In this document: piece by piece, positions 9,542 through 17,919 of the stretch
How the letters are laid out: every line of letters begins with the position of its first letter
Numbering within the stretch: the stretch's first letter is position 1
NCBI GenBank assembly: GCA_937896665.1
Contig: CALBNS010000040.1
Location: forward strand, 1-64,000
Length of the DNA stretch: 64,000 nucleotides
DNA from: an uncultured Clostridia bacterium
Lineage (GTDB): Bacteria; Bacillota; Clostridia; Lachnospirales; Lachnospiraceae
Reading direction: 5' to 3'
Made by a program: the position numbers and the translations under genes
Notes under the pieces: generated by a model
The model's input: only the letters and a program-made list of their open reading frames with translations
The model's database searches: none
Told to the model about the DNA's origin: nothing

Positions 9542-9772
9542 TTATTCTTCCTCTTGCAGACGTACAATCATTGCCCACAAATTTTCTGCTGAATTAAAGT
9601 TTTCCGGAATGATTTCCACCGTCGGAATCGTGATATCAAATTCTTCTTCCATTTCCGCCACAAGTGAAAGAATCGATAAAGAGTCCAGATAATGACCGTC
9701 AATCAAATCTTTACACGTTGTATAATCTACCTCCGGTTGAATTTCTTCTAAAATCTCAATTAATCTTTCCAT
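9542..9772 (-). CDS. Acyl/aminoacyl carrier protein, DltC-like
   Basis: A 76-residue acidic four-helix carrier with the phosphopantetheine site LDSLS, attachment Ser31. It would hold an activated amino acid as a thioester for the MBOAT. I chose the ATG at 9772 because GAGGAT sits 7 bases upstream; a start five codons earlier (9787) overlaps the stop of the decarboxylase gene as ATGA and is possible through translational coupling, giving 81 residues. The gene lies between the decarboxylase and MBOAT genes, far from any fatty acid synthesis gene, so a role in fatty acid synthesis is unlikely. Confidence 0.85.
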   Translation of the reverse strand: MERLIEILEEIQPEVDYTTCKDLIDGHYLDSLSILSLVAEMEEEFDITIPTVEIIPENFNSAENLWAMIVRLQEEE

Positions 9773-9783
9773 TTCTTTTATCC

Positions 9784-10983
9784 TCATTTCTTTATTTTAT
9801 AGTTTGGTGTATTTAAATTATCAATCCAAGTGTGTTCACGTACCGTTAAAAGACTACCATCCCGTTTTAGTAAAACAATTTCCGGCAAATCACGGCTGAG
9901 AAACAACGAAATACCTTCTGTCATCGAGTATGCGCCGGTATTTTCAAAAGCCAGCACATCCCCTAACTGTAATTTCCCAAGTGGAACTTGTTTAACTAAA
10001 ATATCGTTGACTGTACACAGGGAACCACAAATATTCCATTCTTCCTTTTCATTTTGTTCTGCTTTCCTATCATGAGGAAGAAGTCTCATAAAAGGATGTT
10101 TCATTGCCATAAACTGACCATAATAAGCAAGCTGATGCATCCCACCGTCTACGATCGCATAATTTTGTCCATGATTGTGTTTTGTATCTACGACTTTTGT
10201 CAGATAATATCCACAACTGGCTGCGATACTGCGTCCAAGCTCCAATATGATTTTCCCTTGAAATTTCATTCCCGAGAGGAGCTCGGAAAACTCATTCAAC
10301 AAGGCTTCCTCGTTAAAATTTTCTCCCTGAAAATATGAGAATGGAAGTCCTGGACCAAATTCCAGCTCTGCTGCCTGATATCCATAAGCCTCAGAAAGCT
10401 TCTGCAAATATTCATCCAAAAAGGTTATCTCCCGTTTTAAGCGCTTGAGGGAGCTTTTCTGCGTTCCGGAAAAATACTGAATACCACGTATTTCAATCCA
10501 TGGATTTTCCCGACAGTGTGATATCAGCTTTTCTAAGGCCTCTTCATCTAGTCCAAACTGATTTCCACTAGTCAGTCTGAGTAGAAGAGTAATGTGTTTT
10601 TTGCAGGATCTCGCAGCTTCCTGCAGTATGGAAAACTGGAATTCGGATTCCACGGTGAAAATCTCGCCCTCGGTACTCTGGCTTATAGCCTCGAGTATCT
10701 GCTCAGGGTCTTTATGTACTCCCGATATCACGAATTTATCTGTAGGAAGATTCAAGCTTTGGCAGATTTGAAGCTCTCCAGGCGAGCATATTTCAAGACG
10801 TTCCACCAATGGGGCAACTTCTTTTGTGATAAATGCATTTGCCTTAACGGCATAACATAGTTCCACGTGTGCTGGTAAATGCTGCCTTAAAAATCCAATG
10901 CGTCGCTCGAGTTCTTCTATATGAAACACATACATTGGTGTCGTCTTTGACTCTAAAATCTCATGAAATTTTGTATTGTCCAT
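9784..10983 (-). CDS. PLP-dependent decarboxylase, fold type III (LysA/BtrK-like)
   Basis: A 399-residue enzyme of the ornithine/DAP/arginine decarboxylase 2 family: an N-terminal alanine-racemase-like TIM barrel with the PLP lysine in YAVKAN (Lys47), and a C-terminal beta domain with LELGRS (247-252), the DGGMHQ segment (279-284), the catalytic-type Cys323 in SLCTVND, and the cofactor-binding GAY (350-352). The DGGMH and CGSLCT segments resemble the subgroup of BtrK and exosortase-associated decarboxylases more than LysA. BtrK decarboxylates glutamate while it is bound to a carrier protein. The gene sits between an adenylating ligase and a carrier protein, so a carrier-bound substrate is plausible; free meso-DAP or another amino acid is the alternative. 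AAAGGA precedes the ATG and the upstream gene ends 2 bases away. Confidence 0.8.
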   Translation of the reverse strand: MDNTKFHEILESKTTPMYVFHIEELERRIGFLRQHLPAHVELCYAVKANAFITKEVAPLVERLEICSPGELQICQSLNLPTDKFVISGVHKDPEQILEAISQSTEGEIFTVESEFQFSILQEAARSCKKHITLLLRLTSGNQFGLDEEALEKLISHCRENPWIEIRGIQYFSGTQKSSLKRLKREITFLDEYLQKLSEAYGYQAAELEFGPGLPFSYFQGENFNEEALLNEFSELLSGMKFQGKIILELGRSIAASCGYYLTKVVDTKHNHGQNYAIVDGGMHQLAYYGQFMAMKHPFMRLLPHDRKAEQNEKEEWNICGSLCTVNDILVKQVPLGKLQLGDVLAFENTGAYSMTEGISLFLSRDLPEIVLLKRDGSLLTVREHTWIDNLNTPNYKIKK

Positions 10984-10985
10984 TT

Positions 10986-12491
10986 CTAGTCCTTTCCCGC
11001 AAGTAGGCGTTTTCTATCTACTTTTCCATTTTTTGTCAATGGAAATTCATCCACGCAGCGAAGAATACCAGGCACCATAAAAATAGGTAAGCGTTCCCGT
11101 AATCTGCTGTGAAGTTCTTTTTTATCTATTTCTCCGATATAAAATCCGTATAACTTTTGTTTCTGTTCATCAAATACACAGCAGCAGCGTTCGATACCGG
11201 AAATAGCTGAAATAGCAAGCTCAATTTCTTCAAGTTCAATCCGATGCCCCATATATTTGATTTGGAAATCTTTACGGCCGCAGAAATATAAATCTCCATT
11301 TTCTGCATATTTTCCTAAATCACCCGTGCGATAAATCAGTTCTGGATAACAATCATTCAACGGATTCCTGGTAAATGCGGCTTCCGTCTGCTGGGGATTG
11401 CAATAATACCCAAGTGCCAGCGCTGTTCCCCGCACACAGATTTCGCCACTTATATCTGGAACAGTGATTTCCCTGTTTTCTGAATCCAGCAGAAAAACAT
11501 GCTCGTTCGGAAATGCTCGTCCAATTGGAATTCCCTGTTCATAGCAGCGGTCTCTGTCGATGATATGATATGTACAATTACATGTAATTTCAGTAGGACC
11601 ATATAGGTTCACAAACTGTGCTTCCGGCAAGTGCTCCATCCAAGTGCGAAGATGCTTCATTGGCATGACCTCGCCACTAAAGAGAACTTTTTTTACTGAT
11701 TCCGGTACACGGTAATCAAGTCCATGAAAGGTACTAATCAGACAAAGAGCTGAAACAGCCCAAATCATCGTGGTAATTTTCTGGTCACAAATTAAATCCA
11801 GAAGTTCTTTTGGCCTTGAAAATAGCTGCTTGGGAATCAATACCAGGGTACCACCCGTCTTTATGGCAGAATAAATATCCTTCACTGAGACATCAAAATC
11901 AAAGGGAGCCTGGTTTCCAATACGATCCTCGTGCGTAATATGAAAAAGCTCCGTAAAGACATCAATAAAATCAATTACCGAACGGTGGCTGACTACGACA
12001 CCTTTTGGCACACCGGTAGAACCGGAAGTAAAATTAGCGTATAAAGGGTCCGCATCGATCATCCGGCAGCGGATATTCTGTAAGCCTTCCTTGTTAATAG
12101 GTGTTTCTTTTAAATCCCCTATCATGCAAATTGATTCCATAGGGAATATTTTCTCGGCGAGTTCTCTATGGGCAGTATCCGTGATTACATATTTTGCATG
12201 AAGCACATCCTGAATCTGTGTAAGCCTTGATACCGGTAAATCCGGATTCAACAAAACATAATATCCCCCGGCATATACAATGCCCCAGAAGGAAGATAAC
12301 GTGCCAATTCCTTTTTCCATAAGTACCCCAACCGGAGTGCCGTGCTTTATTTTATTGACAAATGCCGAACCGACATGTTGGCACATTTCTATCATTTCTT
12401 TATAAGTACAGCTTCCATATTCATCTGTCACAGCAGTTTTATCTGGAAATAAAGATGCACTGTTTTCAAGATATTCTATTACATTTCTCAT
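10986..12491 (-). CDS. Amino acid adenylation enzyme, DltA-like ligase
   Basis: A stand-alone 501-residue ANL-family enzyme that would activate an amino acid with ATP and load it on the carrier protein. Core motifs are present: A3 TSGSTGVPKG (155-164), FDFDVSVKD (197-205) with Asp200 where the amino group of the substrate is normally bound, A5 YGPTE (297-301), A7 YRTGD (387-391), and the A10 lysine in NGKVD (Lys490). Length and motif spacing match DltA (D-alanine:carrier ligase). However, the pocket segment reads FSGE (271-274) where I recall DltA having FCGE, a cysteine linked to D-Ala selectivity. First gene of the operon; there is no fused carrier or condensation domain, so it is not part of a modular peptide synthetase. 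The substrate is uncertain. Confidence 0.85.
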   Translation of the reverse strand: MRNVIEYLENSASLFPDKTAVTDEYGSCTYKEMIEMCQHVGSAFVNKIKHGTPVGVLMEKGIGTLSSFWGIVYAGGYYVLLNPDLPVSRLTQIQDVLHAKYVITDTAHRELAEKIFPMESICMIGDLKETPINKEGLQNIRCRMIDADPLYANFTSGSTGVPKGVVVSHRSVIDFIDVFTELFHITHEDRIGNQAPFDFDVSVKDIYSAIKTGGTLVLIPKQLFSRPKELLDLICDQKITTMIWAVSALCLISTFHGLDYRVPESVKKVLFSGEVMPMKHLRTWMEHLPEAQFVNLYGPTEITCNCTYHIIDRDRCYEQGIPIGRAFPNEHVFLLDSENREITVPDISGEICVRGTALALGYYCNPQQTEAAFTRNPLNDCYPELIYRTGDLGKYAENGDLYFCGRKDFQIKYMGHRIELEEIELAISAISGIERCCCVFDEQKQKLYGFYIGEIDKKELHSRLRERLPIFMVPGILRCVDEFPLTKNGKVDRKRLLAGKD

Positions 12492-12524
12492 TTGTTTTCA
12501 ATCTCCATTCCTATGCTAAAAGGT

Positions 12525-12553
12525 ATTGTAACAGTAGAACATTAAGAAATCCA
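12525..12553 (-). promoter_or_regulatory. Candidate promoter of the dlt-like operon
   Basis: On the minus strand TGGATT (12553-12548), a 17-base spacer and TACAAT (12530-12525) precede the adenylation gene. The -35 box is weak, as in promoters that depend on an activator, and direct repeats lie just upstream. The preceding gene on the same strand has no visible terminator, so read-through is also possible. Confidence 0.35.
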
Positions 12554-12558
12554 CTATA

Positions 12559-12583
12559 ATAAGTTTAAGTTTTCCTTAAGTTT
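12559..12583 (-). promoter_or_regulatory. Direct repeats AAACTTAA with 11-base period
   Basis: Read on the minus strand, AAACTTAA occurs at 12583-12576 and again at 12572-12565, an 11-base period, followed by an overlapping near-copy AAACTTAT (12566-12559). Tandem repeats with one helical turn between them are typical of binding sites for OmpR/PhoB-type response regulators. They lie directly upstream of the candidate promoter of the dlt-like operon. No such regulator is encoded in the window. Confidence 0.35.
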
Positions 12584-15500
12584 CTATTCCTCAGTTAAAT
12601 GTTTATTTGCCGTCGACAGCATTAGTTTAATTCGATTTAACTGGTTTACCTCACTTGCACCCGGGTCATAATCAATTGCGACTATATTTGACATTGGGTG
12701 TCGTTTCCGAAGTTCTTTTATTACTCCTTTGCCTACGACATGGTTTGGCAGGCAGGCAAACGGCTGTGTGCAGACAATATTCGTTGCACCGTTATGTATA
12801 AGTTCTAACATTTCTCCGGTTAAAAACCAACCTTCTCCAGTTTGGTTGCCTGGCGAAACGATGTCTTTTGCCATATCCGCCAGGGCTTCAATCTTGGCAG
12901 GCGGCGTAAAGTGTTTACTTTCTTTCAATGCTTTCGTAGCAGGAGCACGTAACCATTCTAATGCTTTGATACCGAGATTGCACATACACGCTGTTTTCTT
13001 ACTCATGCCCAGTTGTTCTGCCTTGAAATTACTATTGTAGAAGCAGTACAAGAAGAAGTCTAGTAAATCGGGAACAACTGCTTGTGCACCTTCCTGCTCC
13101 AGAAGGTCTACTAGATGATTGTTGGCAGCAGGCAAGAATTTTACTAGAATTTCACCTACCACACCGACACGAGGTTTCTTAATATCCAACATTGGAAGAT
13201 TGTCAAAATCTTCGATAATTGCTTTACATAGTTTGCAGAATTCACGTCTGCTGACATGTTTTTTCTGCAAAAATGCGATACATTTTTCTTTCCATTTTTC
13301 GTGCATTGCATTGGCAGAGCCGGGAACTACTTCATAAGGGCGTACCCGGTACAGTACCTTCATAAAAATATCGCCGAACACGATTGCATATAATCCTTTA
13401 AAGGCAAGCGGTACAGTAATCTTAAATCCCGGATTATTCTCTAAACCGCTTAGATTCAAAGAAATAACCGGAATGTGAGAGTATCCCGCTTTTTCCAATG
13501 CGCGGCGAATAAATCCAATATAGTTGGAAGCACGGCAGCCGCCACCTGTCTGGGTAATGATAACGGCAATCTTATCCGTATCATATTTGCCGGAAAGAAT
13601 TGCCTCCATAATCTGACCTACCACAATTAAAGAAGGGTAGCAGGCATCATTATTTACATATTTTAGCCCGACATTTACAGATGATTTATTATCCCCTGGC
13701 AACAATTCTATGTTATATCCACCGGAACGAAATGCCGGTTCCAACAAATCAAAATGAATAGGTGACATCTGTGGGCAGAGGATGGTGTATTCCTTTCGCA
13801 TTTCTTCTGTAAATGGTACCTTTACAATCGAAGCTGGTCTGATTTCTCGCTTCATCTGTTTCTTCTCCCTGACGCGGAGAGCAGAAAGCAGTGAGCGGAT
13901 ACGGATTCTTGCTGCCCCAAGGTTGTTTACTTCATCAATCTTAAGGGAAGTATAAATCTTTCCTGATTTTGTCAAAATATCGGAAACAGCATCTGTTGTC
14001 ACGGCGTCCAGACCACAGCCGAACGAGTTTAACTGAATAAGGTCCAGATTGTCTTTGGTTTTCACGTAATTAGCCGCAGCATAAAGTCTGGAATGATACA
14101 TCCACTGATCCATAACAACCAAAGGTCTTTCTACCTTATGCAAATGTGAAATCGAATCTTCAGTCAGTACAGCGATATCATATGAATTAATCAGTTCCGG
14201 AATTCCATGGTGCACTTCCGGGTCGATATGATAAGGTCTGCCTGCAAGCACAATACCACGTTTGCCGGTCTGCTCCAGATAGGCAATCGTCTCTTCCCCT
14301 TTGCGACGTATATCTTCGCGGCAGGATGCCAGTTCTTTCCATGCGAGCTCTGTGGCATGACGGATTTCAGCAGCCGGAATAGAGAATTCCTCTGACAATT
14401 CTTCGATTAAACGCCCGGATAAAATCTTTGGGTCTCTAAATGATAGGAATGGATTTTTAAATTTCACGTTTCCATTCGTAATCTCATCCATGTTGTTTTT
14501 TATATTCTCCGCATAAGATGTTACAATCGGACAGTTGTAGTGATTGTCGGCATCATGGAATTCCTTACGTTCGTAGGCAACGCAAGGGTAGAAGATAAAT
14601 GGAATTCCTTGTCTGATGAGCCATTCCACATGACCATGTGCAAGCTTCGCAGGGTAACATTCTGACTCACTTGGGATAGATTCGATTCCCAGTTCATAAA
14701 TCTTACGGTTAGAAGCAGGTGAGAGTACCACACGAAACTTCAATGTATGGAAAAATGTAAACCAAAATGGATAGTTTTCATACATGTTGAGGACACGCGG
14801 GATACCGACTGTCCCTCGCAATGCTTCATTTTCTTCCAAAGGTTTATAATCAAAATAGCGTTTTGCTTTATATTCAAATAAGTTTGGAACACCGTTGTCT
14901 GATTTTTCTTTACCAAGACCACGTTCACAACGGTTTCCGGTAATGAACTTACGTCCTCCACTGAATTTGTTAATGGTCAGACGGCAGTTATTGGTACAGC
15001 CTTTGCATTTCGCCATGCTGGTGCTGTATTCCATTTTCTCAATTTCTTCGATGGAGAGCATGGTTGTTACTTTGCCTTCGCGATAGCGCTCTCTGGCAAT
15101 GAGAGCCGCACCGAATGCTCCCATGATACCCGCAATGTCAGGTCTTACAGCTTCACATCCTGCGATAGTTTCAAAACTTCGTAAAACGGCATTATTATAG
15201 AAAGTACCACCCTGTACAACGATACGTTTTCCAAGCTCTGAGGCATCAGACACCTTGATTACTTTAAACAGCGCATTTTTGATGACAGAGTAGGCAAGTC
15301 CTGCTGAAATGTCGGCCACAGAGGCCCCTTCTTTCTGTGCCTGCTTTACTTTGGAATTCATAAATACCGTACAGCGCGTGCCAAGGTCTATCGGGTGACG
15401 GGCAAATAATGCTTCATGGGCAAAATCTTCCACAGTGTAATTCAAGGATTTTGCAAATGTCTCAATAAAAGAACCACAGCCGGAAGAGCATGCTTCATTG

Positions 15501-16828
15501 AGCTGTACGCTGTCCACTGTCTGATTCTTAATTTTAATGCATTTCATATCCTGACCACCGATGTCTAAGATACAATCTACTTCCGGTTCAAAGAAAGAAG
15601 CAGCATAATAATGTGATACCGTTTCAACTTCTCCTTCATCTAATAAAAGGGCTGCTTTAATTAATGCTTCACCATATCCGGTTGAGCAGGAATGCGCGAT
15701 TGTCACATCTTCTGGCAACTGTCTGTAGATATCTTTGATTGCAGAAATTGTAGTTCCTAACGGGTCGCCGTTATTCCCATGATAGAAGGAATAAAGCAAT
15801 GTTCCATCTTCTCCGACTAATGCTGCCTTTGTAGTCGTAGAACCGGCGTCAATTCCAAGGAAAGCTTTTCCTTTATATGTAGCTAGATCTCTAACTGGAA
15901 CCTGATGCTTTGCATGACGGTTCTGGAAATCTTCATAGTTCTTTTTACTTGCAAAAAGTGGTTCGAGGCGTTCTACCTCGAATTCCATGTGAATACGTTT
16001 TGCAAGACGATTTTGCATGTCACGAAGAGGAATGCTCAAATCTCTTTTCGAATTTAGAGCAGAGCCGATTGTTGCAAAAAGGTGCGAATGTTTTGGCGCA
16101 ATAATGTGCTCATCATCTAATTTTAAAGTACGCACAAATGCTTGGCGGAGTTCTGATAGAAAGTGCAGTGGACCGCCCAGAAAAGCAACATGTCCGCGAA
16201 TTGGTTTTCCACAGGCAAGTCCACTGATGGTCTGATTTACGACCGCCTGAAAAATAGAGGCAGATAAATCCTCTTTGGTTGCTCCCTCGTTAATTAAAGG
16301 CTGGATATCTGTTTTTGCAAATACACCACATCGTGCAGCAATGGAATAAAGTGCTTTGTAGTTTTTTGCGTATTCATTTAAACCGGTGGCATCTGTCTGT
16401 AATAAAGAAGCCATCTGGTCAATAAAAGAACCTGTACCGCCGGCACAGATACCATTCATACGCTGTTCTACGTTGCCGCCTTCAAAATAAATAATTTTTG
16501 CATCTTCGCCACCAAGCTCAATTGCAACATCTGTCTGTGGGGCATAGTCCTGAAGAGCAGTAGATACTGCAATTACTTCCTGGACAAATGGAACTCCCAG
16601 ATGTTTTGCCAGGGTCAAGCCCCCGGAACCGGTGATGACCGGGGAAACGCTGATTGCACCTAGTTTATAAATTGCACGACCAAGCAAATCGGAAAGAGTC
16701 TCCTGAATATTTGCGAGGTGGCGTTCATAATCAGAAAACAGTACTTCGTTATGCTGGTCTAAAACAGCAATTTTTACAGTTGTAGAACCAATGTCTATAC
16801 CTAACGTATATAAATCATGTTTACTCAT
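12584..16828 (-). CDS. Double-domain acyl-CoA dehydratase activase-related protein
   Basis: A 1414-residue cytoplasmic protein. Two ASKHA-type ATPase domains of the BadF/BadG/BcrA/BcrD family stand in tandem: the first has GIDIGSTT (10-17), LGGEDAK (105-111) and CAGGTGSF (128-135); the second, near residues 320-570, has GIDAGSTTTK, IGGQDMK and CSSGCGSF. The glycine-flanked cysteines are the usual ligands of the bridging [4Fe-4S] cluster. The rest matches the DUF2229/dehydratase-like region, including a Cys-rich CKGCTNNC stretch. Small relatives such as HgdC drive ATP-dependent electron transfer to 2-hydroxyacyl-CoA dehydratase; the role of the long fused form is poorly known. The ATG at 16828 is set by AAAGGAG; an ATG eight codons earlier has no such site. 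No dehydratase subunit genes are nearby. Confidence 0.85.
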   Translation of the reverse strand: MSKHDLYTLGIDIGSTTVKIAVLDQHNEVLFSDYERHLANIQETLSDLLGRAIYKLGAISVSPVITGSGGLTLAKHLGVPFVQEVIAVSTALQDYAPQTDVAIELGGEDAKIIYFEGGNVEQRMNGICAGGTGSFIDQMASLLQTDATGLNEYAKNYKALYSIAARCGVFAKTDIQPLINEGATKEDLSASIFQAVVNQTISGLACGKPIRGHVAFLGGPLHFLSELRQAFVRTLKLDDEHIIAPKHSHLFATIGSALNSKRDLSIPLRDMQNRLAKRIHMEFEVERLEPLFASKKNYEDFQNRHAKHQVPVRDLATYKGKAFLGIDAGSTTTKAALVGEDGTLLYSFYHGNNGDPLGTTISAIKDIYRQLPEDVTIAHSCSTGYGEALIKAALLLDEGEVETVSHYYAASFFEPEVDCILDIGGQDMKCIKIKNQTVDSVQLNEACSSGCGSFIETFAKSLNYTVEDFAHEALFARHPIDLGTRCTVFMNSKVKQAQKEGASVADISAGLAYSVIKNALFKVIKVSDASELGKRIVVQGGTFYNNAVLRSFETIAGCEAVRPDIAGIMGAFGAALIARERYREGKVTTMLSIEEIEKMEYSTSMAKCKGCTNNCRLTINKFSGGRKFITGNRCERGLGKEKSDNGVPNLFEYKAKRYFDYKPLEENEALRGTVGIPRVLNMYENYPFWFTFFHTLKFRVVLSPASNRKIYELGIESIPSESECYPAKLAHGHVEWLIRQGIPFIFYPCVAYERKEFHDADNHYNCPIVTSYAENIKNNMDEITNGNVKFKNPFLSFRDPKILSGRLIEELSEEFSIPAAEIRHATELAWKELASCREDIRRKGEETIAYLEQTGKRGIVLAGRPYHIDPEVHHGIPELINSYDIAVLTEDSISHLHKVERPLVVMDQWMYHSRLYAAANYVKTKDNLDLIQLNSFGCGLDAVTTDAVSDILTKSGKIYTSLKIDEVNNLGAARIRIRSLLSALRVREKKQMKREIRPASIVKVPFTEEMRKEYTILCPQMSPIHFDLLEPAFRSGGYNIELLPGDNKSSVNVGLKYVNNDACYPSLIVVGQIMEAILSGKYDTDKIAVIITQTGGGCRASNYIGFIRRALEKAGYSHIPVISLNLSGLENNPGFKITVPLAFKGLYAIVFGDIFMKVLYRVRPYEVVPGSANAMHEKWKEKCIAFLQKKHVSRREFCKLCKAIIEDFDNLPMLDIKKPRVGVVGEILVKFLPAANNHLVDLLEQEGAQAVVPDLLDFFLYCFYNSNFKAEQLGMSKKTACMCNLGIKALEWLRAPATKALKESKHFTPPAKIEALADMAKDIVSPGNQTGEGWFLTGEMLELIHNGATNIVCTQPFACLPNHVVGKGVIKELRKRHPMSNIVAIDYDPGASEVNQLNRIKLMLSTANKHLTEE

Positions 16829-16864
16829 AAGTACTCCTTTGAAATATTTCATTATAAGTTATTT

Positions 16865-16892
16865 GTTATAGCATAAAAACGCAATTTTACAA
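16865..16892 (-). promoter_or_regulatory. Candidate promoter of the activase gene
   Basis: On the minus strand TTGTAA (16892-16887), 16 bases, TATAAC (16870-16865), about 37 bases before the ATG. Confidence 0.5.
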
Positions 16893-16956
16893 AATACATT
16901 ATACGACAAGATGATTTAAAAGACAAATTAAAAAAATGTAAATTGACTTGATTCGA

Positions 16957-16985
16957 TTGACAAAGAGAAACGTCATAGATAAAAT
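16957..16985 (+). promoter_or_regulatory. Sigma-A promoter of the rhomboid-like gene
   Basis: TTGACA (16957-16962), a 17-base spacer and TAAAAT (16980-16985), 35 bases before the GTG start at 17021. It probably also transcribes pykF, which follows after 29 bases. Confidence 0.75.
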
Positions 16986-17020
16986 GTCTACATGTGATAG
17001 GAAAGAAAGGGGTAGATGTC

Positions 17021-17890
17021 GTGAATTGGATTAATAAGTTAGAACGAAAGTTTGGAAGGTTTGCAATTCCAAATCTGATGTGGTATGTCATTATACTTTA
17101 TACGATAGGATTTGTACTTCAACTAGTGGCACCATCATTTTACTATGAATATTTGGTTTTGAATATGCATGCAGTATTTCATGGACAGATATGGAGATTG
17201 GTTACGTTTATTATGCAGCCGCCTTCATCCAGTGTATTGTTTATGGTGTTTGCACTTTATCTGTATTATATGATTGGAAGGCAGTTAGAGTATGAGTGGG
17301 GTACATTCCGTTTTAACCTATACTTTTTTATGGGAGTGTTCTTCCATATTTTAGCGGCTTTCATCACATATCTGATTACCGGTGTCTCATTTCCACTGGG
17401 GACAGAATACCTCAATTTATCACTGTTTTTTGCTTATGCAACATTGTATCCGAATGTACAGTTCTTACTGTTTGGTGTATTGCCGATTAAGGTAAAATAT
17501 CTCGCATGGGTAGATGCCGCTTATTTTGGATATGCTATATTGCAGGCTTTTTTACCGTCATACGGCGGCAATCCTGTATTTGGCATTTTATTCCAGGCAA
17601 ATGCAATTGCAGCAGCAGTTTCCATATTGAATTTCCTCGTTTTCTATCTTTCAACGAGAAATGCAAAAAGATATTCACCGAAGGAAGTGCACCGCAGACA
17701 TACTTATCAGAGAGCAGCCAGAGAAGGAAAACGCATGAATGAAGGAGCAGATGGTGCAAAGCACAGATGTGCGGTCTGTGGACGCACAGAGCTAGATGAT
17801 CCGAATCTGGAATTTCGGTATTGTTCAAAATGTAACGGAAATTATGAATATTGTCAGGATCATCTCTTTACGCATGAACATGTAAAATAA
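17021..17890 (+). CDS. Rhomboid-like membrane protein with zinc-binding tail
   Basis: A 289-residue membrane protein with about six hydrophobic spans over residues 16-215 in the rhomboid-like pattern (short N-terminal span, then a Trp-Arg-rich loop IWRLVTF and a span ending near GRQLEYEWG). I see neither the GxSG serine motif nor the paired catalytic histidine of active rhomboids, so it is probably not a protease. The C-terminal 45 residues carry CAVCGR, YCSKCNG, CQDH and HEH, a likely zinc-binding ribbon exposed to the cytoplasm. I start at the GTG at 17021 because AAAGGGG lies about 10 bases upstream; an earlier in-frame GTG (16994) would put this site inside the gene. Function unknown; it is probably cotranscribed with pykF. 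Confidence 0.7.
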   Translation: MNWINKLERKFGRFAIPNLMWYVIILYTIGFVLQLVAPSFYYEYLVLNMHAVFHGQIWRLVTFIMQPPSSSVLFMVFALYLYYMIGRQLEYEWGTFRFNLYFFMGVFFHILAAFITYLITGVSFPLGTEYLNLSLFFAYATLYPNVQFLLFGVLPIKVKYLAWVDAAYFGYAILQAFLPSYGGNPVFGILFQANAIAAAVSILNFLVFYLSTRNAKRYSPKEVHRRHTYQRAAREGKRMNEGADGAKHRCAVCGRTELDDPNLEFRYCSKCNGNYEYCQDHLFTHEHVK

Positions 17891-17919
17891 CAAAAATATA
17901 AGGACACAGGGGGAAAAGC

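Noticed and set aside
9542..9787. Carrier protein as fatty acid synthesis AcpP
   Set aside because: Sequence around the serine and the gene context (ligase, decarboxylase, MBOAT) favour a DltC-like role; no fab genes are near.
6946..12491. Calling the operon canonical dltABCD
   Set aside because: A PLP decarboxylase is embedded between ligase and carrier, the order differs, and the ligase pocket differs, so dlt symbols were not assigned.
17021..17890. Active rhomboid protease
   Set aside because: Neither a GxSG serine nor the partner histidine could be located in the membrane spans.
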